A DNA stretch of 7,706 nt from an uncultured Bryobacterales bacterium. Its GTDB lineage: Bacteria > Acidobacteriota > Terriglobia > Bryobacterales > Bryobacteraceae. The translations under genes were made by a program, and so were the position numbers. How positions within the stretch are numbered: the stretch's first letter is position 1; every line of letters starts with the position of its first letter. The notes below the pieces were generated by a model that was given only the letters and a program-made list of their open reading frames with translations, did not search any database and was not told where the DNA came from. Shown here piece after piece: positions 1 to 6,507 of the stretch. The stretch is taken from assembly GCA_937859895.1 (NCBI GenBank), contig CALMAV010000599.1, forward strand, positions 1,261 through 8,966, read 5' to 3'.

Positions 1-1177
1 GGTAAACGAACGCTATCCGCAATTGGATACCGACTTCGTGCAAACGCTTCAGGACATGATTGGCGATCTCACTAGTGCTCCGGAGCCTGTGCAGATCAAG
101 CTGTTCTCCCCGAACATAGATCTGCTGAGAGCCTGGGCTCCTCGGGTGGGCGACACAATCAAGAAGATCGACGGCGTTAAGGATGTAAAGAACGGCATCG
201 AGAACACCATCAGTGGCCCGTCTTTTACGTTCAAGATCGACGAGTCTGCTGCTGCGCGTTCCGGGTTCAACTCGCAGGAGCTTGAACTAGACGCCAGTGC
301 CATTATGCAAGGCGAGCCATCCACTGTGCCCGTTATCGCGAATGGCAGATCTTATACCCTTCGTGTCACGTTTCCGCCTGAAATGGGCTCTTCTTTGGAA
401 GCGATCCGCAATACTCCGTTGATCAGCAGCACAGGCCGCACCGCTACGTTAGGTGCTCTGGCCTCGCTCCAAACTGATCCGGGACAATTAGAAATCCGTC
501 GCGAGAATTTGCAACGCGATGTCACCGTGACTGCGCGCTTTGAAGGCGTCAGCCTCGGTACCGGCATGGGTCGCGTTCAGAAGGCTGTTGCTGCACTCCA
601 CCTGCCTTCTGCGATCCGCATCGAATACGGCGGACTCTTTCAGGAACAGCAACGCTCATTCCATGACTTGCTGGTTGTGCTGGGAAGCGCAGTGGTTTTG
701 GTGTTCATTGTTCTGCTGATCGAGTTTGGAACGTTCAGCGCGCCCATCGCTATTCTCTCCTCGGCACTTCTCTCTACATCCGGAGTCTTCGTTGCATTGC
801 TCCTAACGCACACGACATTCAACATCTCCTCGTTCATGGGATTAATTATGGTGGTCGGCATCGTTGCTAAGAATGGCATTCTGTTGCTGGATGCAGATGC
901 GCGATTCCGCAGAGCGGGCTCGCCCCCCAGACAGGCCATGATCGAAGCAGGGGAGCGCCGCCTCCGTCCAATTATGATGACCGCGCTCGCCACCATTGCC
1001 GGTATGGTGCCCCTTTCGCTTGCTATTGGTGCTGGATCTCAGATGCTGCAGCCACTCGCCATCGCAGTGATTGGCGGGTTGCTTGCTTCTATGGTGGTCT
1101 CGCTGATTGTTACGCCTCCGGTCCACTACTTTCTTGACGGTCGAACCACTCGGAAGATACAACCCAACGAATCATGA
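1..1177 (+). CDS. RND efflux permease, C-terminal part (5' truncated)
   Basis: Inner-membrane, proton-driven pump subunit of the RND superfamily, working with a periplasmic adaptor and an outer-membrane channel. The frame is open to the left edge (first full codon at base 2), so a TTG at 23 is not a real start. About 391 residues are visible of a usual 1000-1050. Numbering from the TTG codon, residues 20-205 are the second periplasmic porter/docking region, with VQIKLFSPNIDLL near its beginning. Five hydrophobic segments follow at about 215-235, 238-262, 267-292, 314-337 and 342-370, matching TM8-TM12. The family motifs GIVAKNGILLLD (279-290) and RRLRPIMMTALATIAGMVPL (312-331) are intact. The TM10 motif resembles HAE-type drug pumps more than classical CusA/CzcA, while the porter region reads CzcA-like. 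The TM4 residues that would separate the classes lie outside the window, so the substrate is open. The stop overlaps the next gene's start. Confidence 0.93.
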   Translation, partial: VNERYPQLDTDFVQTLQDMIGDLTSAPEPVQIKLFSPNIDLLRAWAPRVGDTIKKIDGVKDVKNGIENTISGPSFTFKIDESAAARSGFNSQELELDASAIMQGEPSTVPVIANGRSYTLRVTFPPEMGSSLEAIRNTPLISSTGRTATLGALASLQTDPGQLEIRRENLQRDVTVTARFEGVSLGTGMGRVQKAVAALHLPSAIRIEYGGLFQEQQRSFHDLLVVLGSAVVLVFIVLLIEFGTFSAPIAILSSALLSTSGVFVALLLTHTTFNISSFMGLIMVVGIVAKNGILLLDADARFRRAGSPPRQAMIEAGERRLRPIMMTALATIAGMVPLSLAIGAGSQMLQPLAIAVIGGLLASMVVSLIVTPPVHYFLDGRTTRKIQPNES

Positions 1178-2175
1178 TGAAAACCCTTTTTTGCTTCTTA
1201 TTTACTCTGCCGATAGTGGCTGCTCCGGCCGCCGGCTATCACGTAACCAAAGAAATTCATATCGGCGGGGAAGGCGGATGGGACTACCTCACTGTAGACA
1301 GCGCCGCCCGCCGACTCTATGTTTCGCACGCCACCAAAGTTGTCGTAGTCAACCTTGATACCGACCAAGTTGTGGGCGAGATACCGAATACCCAGGGCGT
1401 TCACGGAATCGCTGTTGCACCGGATCTCGGCAAAGGCTTTGTAAGCGACGGCCGATCGAACTCGGTGACGGTATTTGATCTATCAACACTCAAGCAAACT
1501 GGCACTGTACAAACCGGACAAAATCCGGATGCCATCCTTTACGAGCCGACCTCTCACCGGACGTTCACCTTCAACGGTCGCTCAAAGGACTCAACGGTAA
1601 TCAATGCCCAAACCGGGCAGGTGGAAGGAACCATTCCGTTGGGTGGCAAGCCAGAGTTCTCCGTGCACAATGGCAAAGGCAAGATTTTTGTGAACATTGA
1701 GGACACCAACGAGTTGGTAACACTCGATGCAGCTTCTATGAAAGAGGAGCGGCGCATCTCCTTGAAGCCATGCGAGAGCCCGTCCGGACTCGCCATCGAT
1801 CCTGGTTCCAGCACACTGTTTTCGGTTTGTGATGGAAAGATAATGGCAATCTCGAGCGGCAGCGGAGGCAAGCTGATCACAACTGCTCCCATAGGTGAGG
1901 GCCCCGATGGAGTAGCCTTCGATCCTGGCACCCATTCAGCTTTCAGTTCTAACGGTCAGGACGGAACAATAACAGTAGTTCAGGGTTCGGGTAGCAAGTG
2001 GGAAGTGGTAGAGAACGCCCCCACCATCAAGGGCGCTCGCACTATTGCCGTGGACACGAAGACGCATAAGCTGTACCTGCCCGTTGCCGACGTGGATACT
2101 GCTGCCGGACTAGGGCCGAATGGCCGGCCGAAGTACAAGACCGACACGTTCAAAGTGCTCGTTGTTTCGAAGTAA
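1174..2175 (+). CDS. Secreted seven-bladed YVTN/YncE-like beta-propeller protein
   Basis: Predicted periplasmic beta-propeller of 333 residues; enzymatic activity is not expected and the ligand is unknown. Residues 1-20 form a signal peptide (MMKTLFCFLF then a hydrophobic stretch ending APAAG). Seven repeats of about 36-42 residues follow, beginning near 36, 76, 118, 160, 203, 244 and 288. Each has a core of the type 'hGIAhDP..ghhhVs....ghhhhhD..T..hhghI'; examples are VHGIAVAPD and PDGVAFDPG. Cys200 and Cys219 in blade five could form a disulfide in the periplasm. The start ATG at 1174 overlaps the RND stop (ATGA); a second ATG at 1177 is equally possible. A GGAAGA at 1152-1157 is too far upstream to be a good ribosome site, which favours translational coupling to the pump. 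Family members have been linked to metal or redox stress only loosely, so a role in efflux is inferred from position. Confidence 0.9.
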   Translation: MMKTLFCFLFTLPIVAAPAAGYHVTKEIHIGGEGGWDYLTVDSAARRLYVSHATKVVVVNLDTDQVVGEIPNTQGVHGIAVAPDLGKGFVSDGRSNSVTVFDLSTLKQTGTVQTGQNPDAILYEPTSHRTFTFNGRSKDSTVINAQTGQVEGTIPLGGKPEFSVHNGKGKIFVNIEDTNELVTLDAASMKEERRISLKPCESPSGLAIDPGSSTLFSVCDGKIMAISSGSGGKLITTAPIGEGPDGVAFDPGTHSAFSSNGQDGTITVVQGSGSKWEVVENAPTIKGARTIAVDTKTHKLYLPVADVDTAAGLGPNGRPKYKTDTFKVLVVSK

Positions 2176-2185
2176 GGGAACAGCG

Positions 2186-2218
2186 ACTACTGGTAGTGAG
2201 CGATCGCTTTAAGCTCAC
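2186..2218. repeat. Overlapping inverted repeats at the convergent gene junction
   Basis: Three inverted repeats lie within 33 bases at the tail-to-tail junction. ACTAC-TG-GTAGT covers 2186-2197. The perfect palindrome AGCGATCGCT covers 2199-2208. GTGAGC (2196-2201) can pair with GCTCAC (2213-2218) around an 11-base loop. They fall just after the propeller stop and over the last codons of the glycosyltransferase. No T-run follows on either strand, so a standard intrinsic terminator is not supported; a weak bidirectional stop or mRNA 3'-end structure is possible. Confidence 0.3.
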
Positions 2219-2981
2219 GAAACCGCAACCGCTCTTCTGGCTTGTCGGCCAGAAAAGCGGGGTGCGCCAGGCCGAGTTTTTTCAGCCGGAACTGCATCGC
2301 TGTTTTCAAAACACCCAACCCGTACACACAGCTTCGACGAAAGTTAATGGACGAAGCTTCAGGGAAGTACTTAGTAGGGCAAGAAATTTCCCCGATGCGA
2401 AAACCGAACTGCATGGTCTGCACCAGCATTTGATTGTCGAATACAAAATCATCGGAGCAGGCGAGCAGCGGCAGCCGTTCCAACACTTTGCGGCTCCACG
2501 CACGATAGCCGGTATGATACTCGGACACTTTGGCCCCAAGAAGCAGATTCTCAATGAACGTCAGCGCGCGATTAGCGAGGTATTTGTAGAGCGGCATCCC
2601 ACCGGATAAGGCGCCAGTCCCAAGAATGCGCGATGCTAAGACGCAATCGAATTCCTCAGAAGCAATCATCGCGGTCATAGCCGGCACCAGCTTCGGGGAG
2701 TACTGGTAATCCGGATGGAGCATGACAATGATGTCGGCACCACGGCTTAAGGCCGCCTGGTAGCAGGTCTTCTGATTACCGCCGTAGCCGATATTGTGGT
2801 CATGCCGGATCGTCGCAATTCCCAACTCGCGCGCCAGCGTTGCTGTGTTGTCTGAGCTGGCATCATCGGTCAGAATGATGTCGTCAACAATGTCTTTCGG
2901 GATCTCATCAAAGGTACGCCGCAGAGTTCGGGAAGCGTTGTAAGCGGGCAAAACCACCGCCACTTTCTTCTGGTTGAGCAT
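2187..2981 (-). CDS. Family 2 glycosyltransferase, DPM1/DpgS-like, soluble
   Basis: Transfers a sugar from a nucleotide-sugar donor, in this family often to a polyprenyl phosphate or a glycan precursor, on the cytoplasmic side. The 264-residue protein begins with VAVVLPAYN (7-15), the usual GT2 opening strand. It continues with an acidic pair in TDDASSDNT (38-46), a glycine-rich NIGYGGNQ (63-70), and HPDYQYSP (89-96) in place of the DPD-x-Q metal/donor motif. HTGYRAWSRKVLERLP (156-171) and DDFVFDNQML (177-186) match the acceptor/catalytic segment of DPM1-like enzymes. There is no C-terminal membrane anchor, so it resembles the short type. A TTG at 3014 could extend the frame, but the ATG at 2981 has a strong GGAGGA site 5 bases upstream and starts directly before the conserved strand. 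Donor and acceptor cannot be read from the sequence. It has no obvious polysaccharide neighbours. Confidence 0.92.
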   Translation of the reverse strand: MLNQKKVAVVLPAYNASRTLRRTFDEIPKDIVDDIILTDDASSDNTATLARELGIATIRHDHNIGYGGNQKTCYQAALSRGADIIVMLHPDYQYSPKLVPAMTAMIASEEFDCVLASRILGTGALSGGMPLYKYLANRALTFIENLLLGAKVSEYHTGYRAWSRKVLERLPLLACSDDFVFDNQMLVQTMQFGFRIGEISCPTKYFPEASSINFRRSCVYGLGVLKTAMQFRLKKLGLAHPAFLADKPEERLRFRELKAIAHYQ

Positions 2982-2986
2982 GTGTG

Positions 2987-2992
2987 TCCTCC
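2987..2992 (-). promoter_or_regulatory. Ribosome binding site deciding the glycosyltransferase start
   Basis: On the minus strand, GGAGGA lies 5 bases before the ATG at 2981. It is a near-perfect anti-16S match and rules in favour of this start over the in-frame TTG at 3014. Confidence 0.8.
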
Positions 2993-3019
2993 AAGCGCGC
3001 TTTGCAGAGATCAATGGTA

Positions 3020-3038
3020 TCGACCCAGCAAGGGTCGA
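3020..3038. repeat. Perfect 7-bp inverted repeat in the glycosyltransferase leader
   Basis: TCGACCC (3020-3026) and GGGTCGA (3032-3038) form a 7-bp stem with a 5-base loop AGCAA, in the 144-base gap between the unknown protein and the glycosyltransferase. On the minus strand it lies about 28 bases upstream of the GGAGGA site. A T-rich stretch (TTTTTTAG then TTTTG, about 3040-3052) precedes the stem rather than following it, so it does not form a terminator for minus-strand transcription. It could be an operator half-site pair or a leader hairpin. I found no convincing -35/-10 pair in this gap. Confidence 0.4.
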
Positions 3039-3125
3039 ACAAAACTAAAAAATCTGTACTGCTGGTGAGATGCTTTGCGACTTTATTTGAATACGCTCTT
3101 GAGGAAAATTAATGTTGAGCGGTAC

Positions 3126-3800
3126 TCACCAGATCCAAATTCCACCTGAGGCGGAGGAGAAAGTCGCGCTCTCTGGTCCGGCTCGATCTTCAGGGCGCAG
3201 CGATATCCGAAGGGCTCCACCATCTTGGAACGAGATTACAAGTTCCTGTCCTTCTTTCACCTCAACGCAGTCAACGACGATTCCAATTCTGCGACAGAGC
3301 GCGTCTCGATACCCGGGCGTGTTTACTCGAAAGAGGCTTTCCCCATCGCGTACTTCCAGAGAGCTGAAGGCAGAAAGCGTCGAACCATGAAAATGAAACT
3401 GCACATAGTCGAAAACGAATTCCACCGAGCTAAGAACCAAACCAACAATCCCTTGCAGCCCGCGGTCGGTAAGAGCTCGATTGATGGTAGTGAGCCTTTC
3501 CGCAACTTGTTTTGCCTCGCCGAGCAACTGCTCCAATGCTGATTCAAGTTGGATGCGATCTGGACCTTTGAGTTCGAGGGGTGAAAGATAGCGCTCAGAA
3601 GCCAGGACGACGACAGCTCTGGCGCTTTTTCGCACTGCGGCGACGTGAATTGTGAGACTGAGGTTCGGATGAGGAGTACCTCTCGAAGTTTTCAGATCCC
3701 GGCACCACCGCAGGAAGACTCTGGCACCATTGGAGTCGCCTATTCTAGCGAGGTCAGACGCGATAGCTGACAGCAGATGCTCGTATCGATGAAGATTCAT
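3126..3800 (-). CDS. Uncharacterised two-part protein, 224 residues
   Basis: I do not recognise this protein. It has no signal peptide or membrane segment and is probably cytoplasmic. Residues 1-75 are mixed helix and strand (ASDLARIGDSNGARVFLRW early on). Residues 78-114 look strongly helical and may be a coiled coil (LESALEQLLGEAKQVAERL). Residues 115-213 look like a separate strand-rich domain: SVEFVFDYVQFHFHGSTLSA, then GYRDALCRRIG (163-173), ELVISFQDGGALRISL (186-201) and RPEDRAGPESATF (202-214). The tail ends in aromatic GGIWIW. This C-terminal layout resembles small stand-alone proteins of unknown function that I recall, but I cannot name a family with confidence. The ATG at 3800 has GGGAG 7 bases upstream, better than the in-frame TTG at 3833. 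Coding is supported by this site and by ordered protein-like composition. Transcription could continue from the peptidase gene 114 bases upstream or start in that gap. Confidence 0.72.
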   Translation of the reverse strand: MNLHRYEHLLSAIASDLARIGDSNGARVFLRWCRDLKTSRGTPHPNLSLTIHVAAVRKSARAVVVLASERYLSPLELKGPDRIQLESALEQLLGEAKQVAERLTTINRALTDRGLQGIVGLVLSSVEFVFDYVQFHFHGSTLSAFSSLEVRDGESLFRVNTPGYRDALCRRIGIVVDCVEVKEGQELVISFQDGGALRISLRPEDRAGPESATFSSASGGIWIW

Positions 3801-3807
3801 AGGTGAT

Positions 3808-3812
3808 CTCCC
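3808..3812 (-). promoter_or_regulatory. Ribosome binding site deciding the start of the unknown protein
   Basis: GGGAG on the minus strand lies 7 bases before the ATG at 3800. It supports that start rather than the upstream in-frame TTG at 3833. Confidence 0.6.
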
Positions 3813-3914
3813 GACCGTGGACCGTACTGCCAATCCACCGGTCTATAAAGCGTCTAAGAAAGCGATTCGCAGGGTCCACCACTCACAGTTGTTGCTCATC
3901 TAACCTGTTTGCAA

Positions 3915-5606
3915 CTACTTACTTGTTGAACTTCCCTTGGCAGAAAGTCCAGTCAGTGTACGGACAGCAGTTTCTAAAACAGCGTCTCGTTCTGTTCTGA
4001 TATCGGCAATTGTTGGTTTAACTACTACTTGCGGCATAACGCCCTTGCCCTCGAAGGTCATGCCATCAGGGTACGAGTCGTCCTTTGTGCAAATCCGGGC
4101 GCTGCCTCCGCCGGGCAATTTGAAAAAGAGCGGCTGCCCCGTGCTCCCACCTGTTGCTTGGCCGACGATCAGTCCTCGATGCATCGCATCAAAGGCAACG
4201 GCGAAGTCTTCCGCGGCAGAGAAGGTACGGGCGCTGGTCAGCACGACCACTGGTTCTTTTAGTTGATGGATCTTGTCGGGTGGAAAGCTGCTTGCACCCG
4301 ACTCGAACCAAGCAGGCGCTCCGCCCCAGGCACGGAAGGCCGGTCGATAATCGAGGGTGCGCCAGCGGCTAGTTGCAAGCGGCTTGTCGGTCAGCATGGC
4401 AAGAATCTGATATCCGTAATCAGAACTTCCACCGCCGTTAGCTCGAACGTCAATGATCAGTCCGCGCGATCCCTGCGCTTCTGCAAAGTGCTGAATCAGT
4501 AGCTTTGCCCCTTCGTCATCCTCAAATTCGTCAACGGCGAGATAGGCTATGTTGTCGGGCAGCAATCGGAATCTGGCGCCAGGCGTTTTTGTAACCTTTA
4601 CCTCAGAATTTGACCCGATCCGGGGAACAGATACTTCGAAGGTTTTGCCCGTCTCATCCTCAAGCAGCAGTCGTACCGGCCGGCTTGCAGGACCACTCAA
4701 TAGCGAGTAAGTGTACGTACGAACATCACGATCTTGGGGAGTTGATGAGCTCACATAGGGAGTAATCTCGCTCTGCGCATACTCGCGGCTTTCGCGGCCA
4801 TCGATCTTAAGTACACGCAGACCTGGCCGGATGTATTGCAACTCCAAACTTGGATCAGCCACCGAGGTGATGATCACCGAATTCTCAACTAATGCAGTGC
4901 GTAAAGCCGGGCGGCTGCCCAAGTCATCAGCAATTGCATCAGGCGGGTAAACATTAGTGTGCCCATCTTGCAGCGCAGCTGCGAAGCGCATCAATAATCG
5001 GTAGTAGTCGGCAGTCGAAGTTGCTGTGCGGACTCGCGGCAGGTAATCGAGATAGAGTCGATCCCAATTCAAGTCGGGGATTCTGTCAAAGAACGGGAAC
5101 GCGAAACGAGCCTCAGACCAGAACTTCGACAAGCCAGCTATTCTTTCATTTTCGGAAAGCACCGGCACGTAAGCCGAGGCTAATGAATCTCCACTCCAGC
5201 GTGCTTTCCTTTTCTTCAGCAAGTCGAGAGACGCCAGGAAAGCCGGCTCTTGATGAAGCGATGTCAGGTCATTGTCAGCGAGGATACTGGCTGCAGTATG
5301 GTCATACCCTAAATCAACCGCGGAGGCAAAAGAAGTAAGTGCCTGCTCCTTGTGGCCAGCCATGGCTTGGAAGCAGGCCAGATTGTAGAGCGCACCGGCC
5401 AGCCACTCTGAGTTTCGCGCTGCAGGATCCTGTACAACGCGCTCAGCTATACGCGCCGCTTCAGCATAGTTGTGCTTGTCATATAATTTCTGTGCTCGTT
5501 CCAGCCAATCTCCAGAAAACTGTTGCTCCCTGGTTTCTTGGGCAAGGACGGCAGAACTGAAAGCAATCGACAGAGCACAAATCGTCACAATGCTGCGATG
5601 CCGCAT
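3915..5606 (-). CDS. Secreted S41 family peptidase with N-terminal TPR-like repeats
   Basis: Predicted exported serine peptidase of the C-terminal-processing/tricorn-like S41 family, 563 residues. A Sec signal peptide covers residues 1-22 (hydrophobic CALSIAFSSAV, cleavage after VLA). Residues 33-100 hold two TPR-like helical repeats, the second being ALYNLACFQAMAGHKEQAL. ALQDGHTNVYPP (211-222) is the DGHT motif with His216, typical of the non-CtpA S41 subgroup. Residues 245-330 look PDZ-like (IRPGLRVLKIDGRE). The catalytic core follows, with GLIIDVRANGGGSSDYG (382-398) and TSARTFSAAEDFA (457-469), where Ser463 is the likely nucleophile. The end of the domain is FEGKGVMPQVVVKP (518-531). The ATG at 5606 directly precedes the signal peptide but has no good ribosome site. 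It lies 15 bases after the TIM-barrel stop, so coupled translation is likely. The substrate is unknown. Confidence 0.93.
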   Translation of the reverse strand: MRHRSIVTICALSIAFSSAVLAQETREQQFSGDWLERAQKLYDKHNYAEAARIAERVVQDPAARNSEWLAGALYNLACFQAMAGHKEQALTSFASAVDLGYDHTAASILADNDLTSLHQEPAFLASLDLLKKRKARWSGDSLASAYVPVLSENERIAGLSKFWSEARFAFPFFDRIPDLNWDRLYLDYLPRVRTATSTADYYRLLMRFAAALQDGHTNVYPPDAIADDLGSRPALRTALVENSVIITSVADPSLELQYIRPGLRVLKIDGRESREYAQSEITPYVSSSTPQDRDVRTYTYSLLSGPASRPVRLLLEDETGKTFEVSVPRIGSNSEVKVTKTPGARFRLLPDNIAYLAVDEFEDDEGAKLLIQHFAEAQGSRGLIIDVRANGGGSSDYGYQILAMLTDKPLATSRWRTLDYRPAFRAWGGAPAWFESGASSFPPDKIHQLKEPVVVLTSARTFSAAEDFAVAFDAMHRGLIVGQATGGSTGQPLFFKLPGGGSARICTKDDSYPDGMTFEGKGVMPQVVVKPTIADIRTERDAVLETAVRTLTGLSAKGSSTSK

Positions 5607-5621
5607 AACAAAGCAGCTATC

Positions 5622-6476
5622 TTAGACGTTACATAGCTGATACGCCAAATCCAGGCTATGGATCGGCGGCTTATCTACGGGAATAAATTCGTGGGAGAAG
5701 AAGCCTTGGTAACCCGTGGCTGCGATTGCTTTGGCAACGCCTCGCCAGTTCACTTCCTGCGTATCGTCCAGTTCGTGTCGCCCCGGGTTGCCACCAGTAT
5801 GGAAGTGCCCGATATATTGCATGTTATTCGTTACAGTGCGAATCAGGTCGCCCTCCATGATCTGCATGTGATAGAGATCGAAGAGCAGCTTGATTCGTGG
5901 CGAATTGACTCGGCGCATCAGTTCAAAACCCCACGCTGAATGGTCGGCCATGTAATCTTTATGGTCCACCTTGCTATTCAGCAACTCCAGATTGACAGTG
6001 ACACCCTTTTCCTCTGCATACCCTTTGATCTTATTGAGACCAATGACGCAGTTCTCCAGCCCTTGCGCATCGGGCATTCCGCCTCGATTGCCTGAAAAGG
6101 TAATCACATTCTGAACCTTGGCAGCCGCCGCAAGCGTTATATCGTTCTTGACGCTGGCCAGAACCCGGTCGTGATTCTCCAGGCGGTTCAGGCCGATGGG
6201 AATGGTATTCGGTTTTGAGCCCGAGGTCATAGAGGGAACGAGCCCATACTTTTGCACGGTGGCGTACTGATCGGGCGTCACCAGGTCTATGCCTTGCAAT
6301 CCAATACGTACCGCCTCCTGGCACAGTTGGTCAAGCGTGAACCACTTTTCGTAGCACCACAGCGAAACACCCTGTTTCAACGTGCTTTGTCCTTCCGCCT
6401 TAGCCGCCCCAAGCTGCTGGCCCAGGGTAAGCGCACTGCCCGCCAAGGCTGTCCGCAGCGCTGTTCTTCGATTCAT
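5622..6476 (-). CDS. Tat-exported sugar isomerase/epimerase-like TIM-barrel protein
   Basis: Member of the xylose-isomerase-like TIM-barrel superfamily (hydroxypyruvate isomerase, tagatose epimerase and related lyases), 284 residues. The N-terminus carries a twin-arginine signal (NRRTALR, then a hydrophobic stretch to about AAKA at 24-27), so it is probably exported folded with its metal. Numbering from this ATG, candidate metal ligands are Glu164 (VNLELLN), Asp200 (LFDLYHMQ), a His in HFHTGG (224 or 226) and Glu263 (SHEF). They follow the E-D-H-E order of the family. The PGRHE segment (231-235) resembles the hydroxypyruvate isomerase 'PGR-x-E' loop. The ATG at 6476 is preferred over the in-frame TTG at 6485, which overlaps the TAGGA site (6487-6491) too closely; the ATG has it 10 bases away. 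Its neighbour is a Gfo/Idh/MocA oxidoreductase 31 bases upstream, which suggests action on an oxidised sugar. The true substrate is not readable. Confidence 0.9.
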   Translation of the reverse strand: MNRRTALRTALAGSALTLGQQLGAAKAEGQSTLKQGVSLWCYEKWFTLDQLCQEAVRIGLQGIDLVTPDQYATVQKYGLVPSMTSGSKPNTIPIGLNRLENHDRVLASVKNDITLAAAAKVQNVITFSGNRGGMPDAQGLENCVIGLNKIKGYAEEKGVTVNLELLNSKVDHKDYMADHSAWGFELMRRVNSPRIKLLFDLYHMQIMEGDLIRTVTNNMQYIGHFHTGGNPGRHELDDTQEVNWRGVAKAIAATGYQGFFSHEFIPVDKPPIHSLDLAYQLCNV

Positions 6477-6507
6477 TTGACTCAAATCCTACCAAATCTT
6501 CAATGCT

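Noticed and set aside
842..1162. Minus-strand open frame opposite the RND permease
   Set aside because: It is antisense to intact, highly conserved membrane segments and its translation is low-complexity and basic, as expected for a shadow frame.
2199..2208. GCGATCGC core as the cyanobacterial highly iterated palindrome (HIP1)
   Set aside because: I noticed it only once here, and the gene content does not suggest a cyanobacterium.
2235..2254. 7-bp stem TTCTGGC/GCCAGAA with a 6-base loop, as a terminator for the propeller gene
   Set aside because: It lies well inside the glycosyltransferase coding region, is 60 bases past the propeller stop and has no T-run after it.
3040..3052. T-tract downstream of the unknown protein as an intrinsic terminator
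   Set aside because: No stem precedes it on the minus strand; the nearby hairpin lies on the wrong side.
3830..3870. Possible -10 box (TATAGA on the minus strand) upstream of the unknown protein
   Set aside because: No acceptable -35 hexamer was found at 16-18 bases, so I do not call a promoter.
3803..4502. Plus-strand open frames opposite the peptidase and unknown protein
   Set aside because: They are antisense to well-supported genes, overlap each other, and show no recognisable domain or ribosome site.
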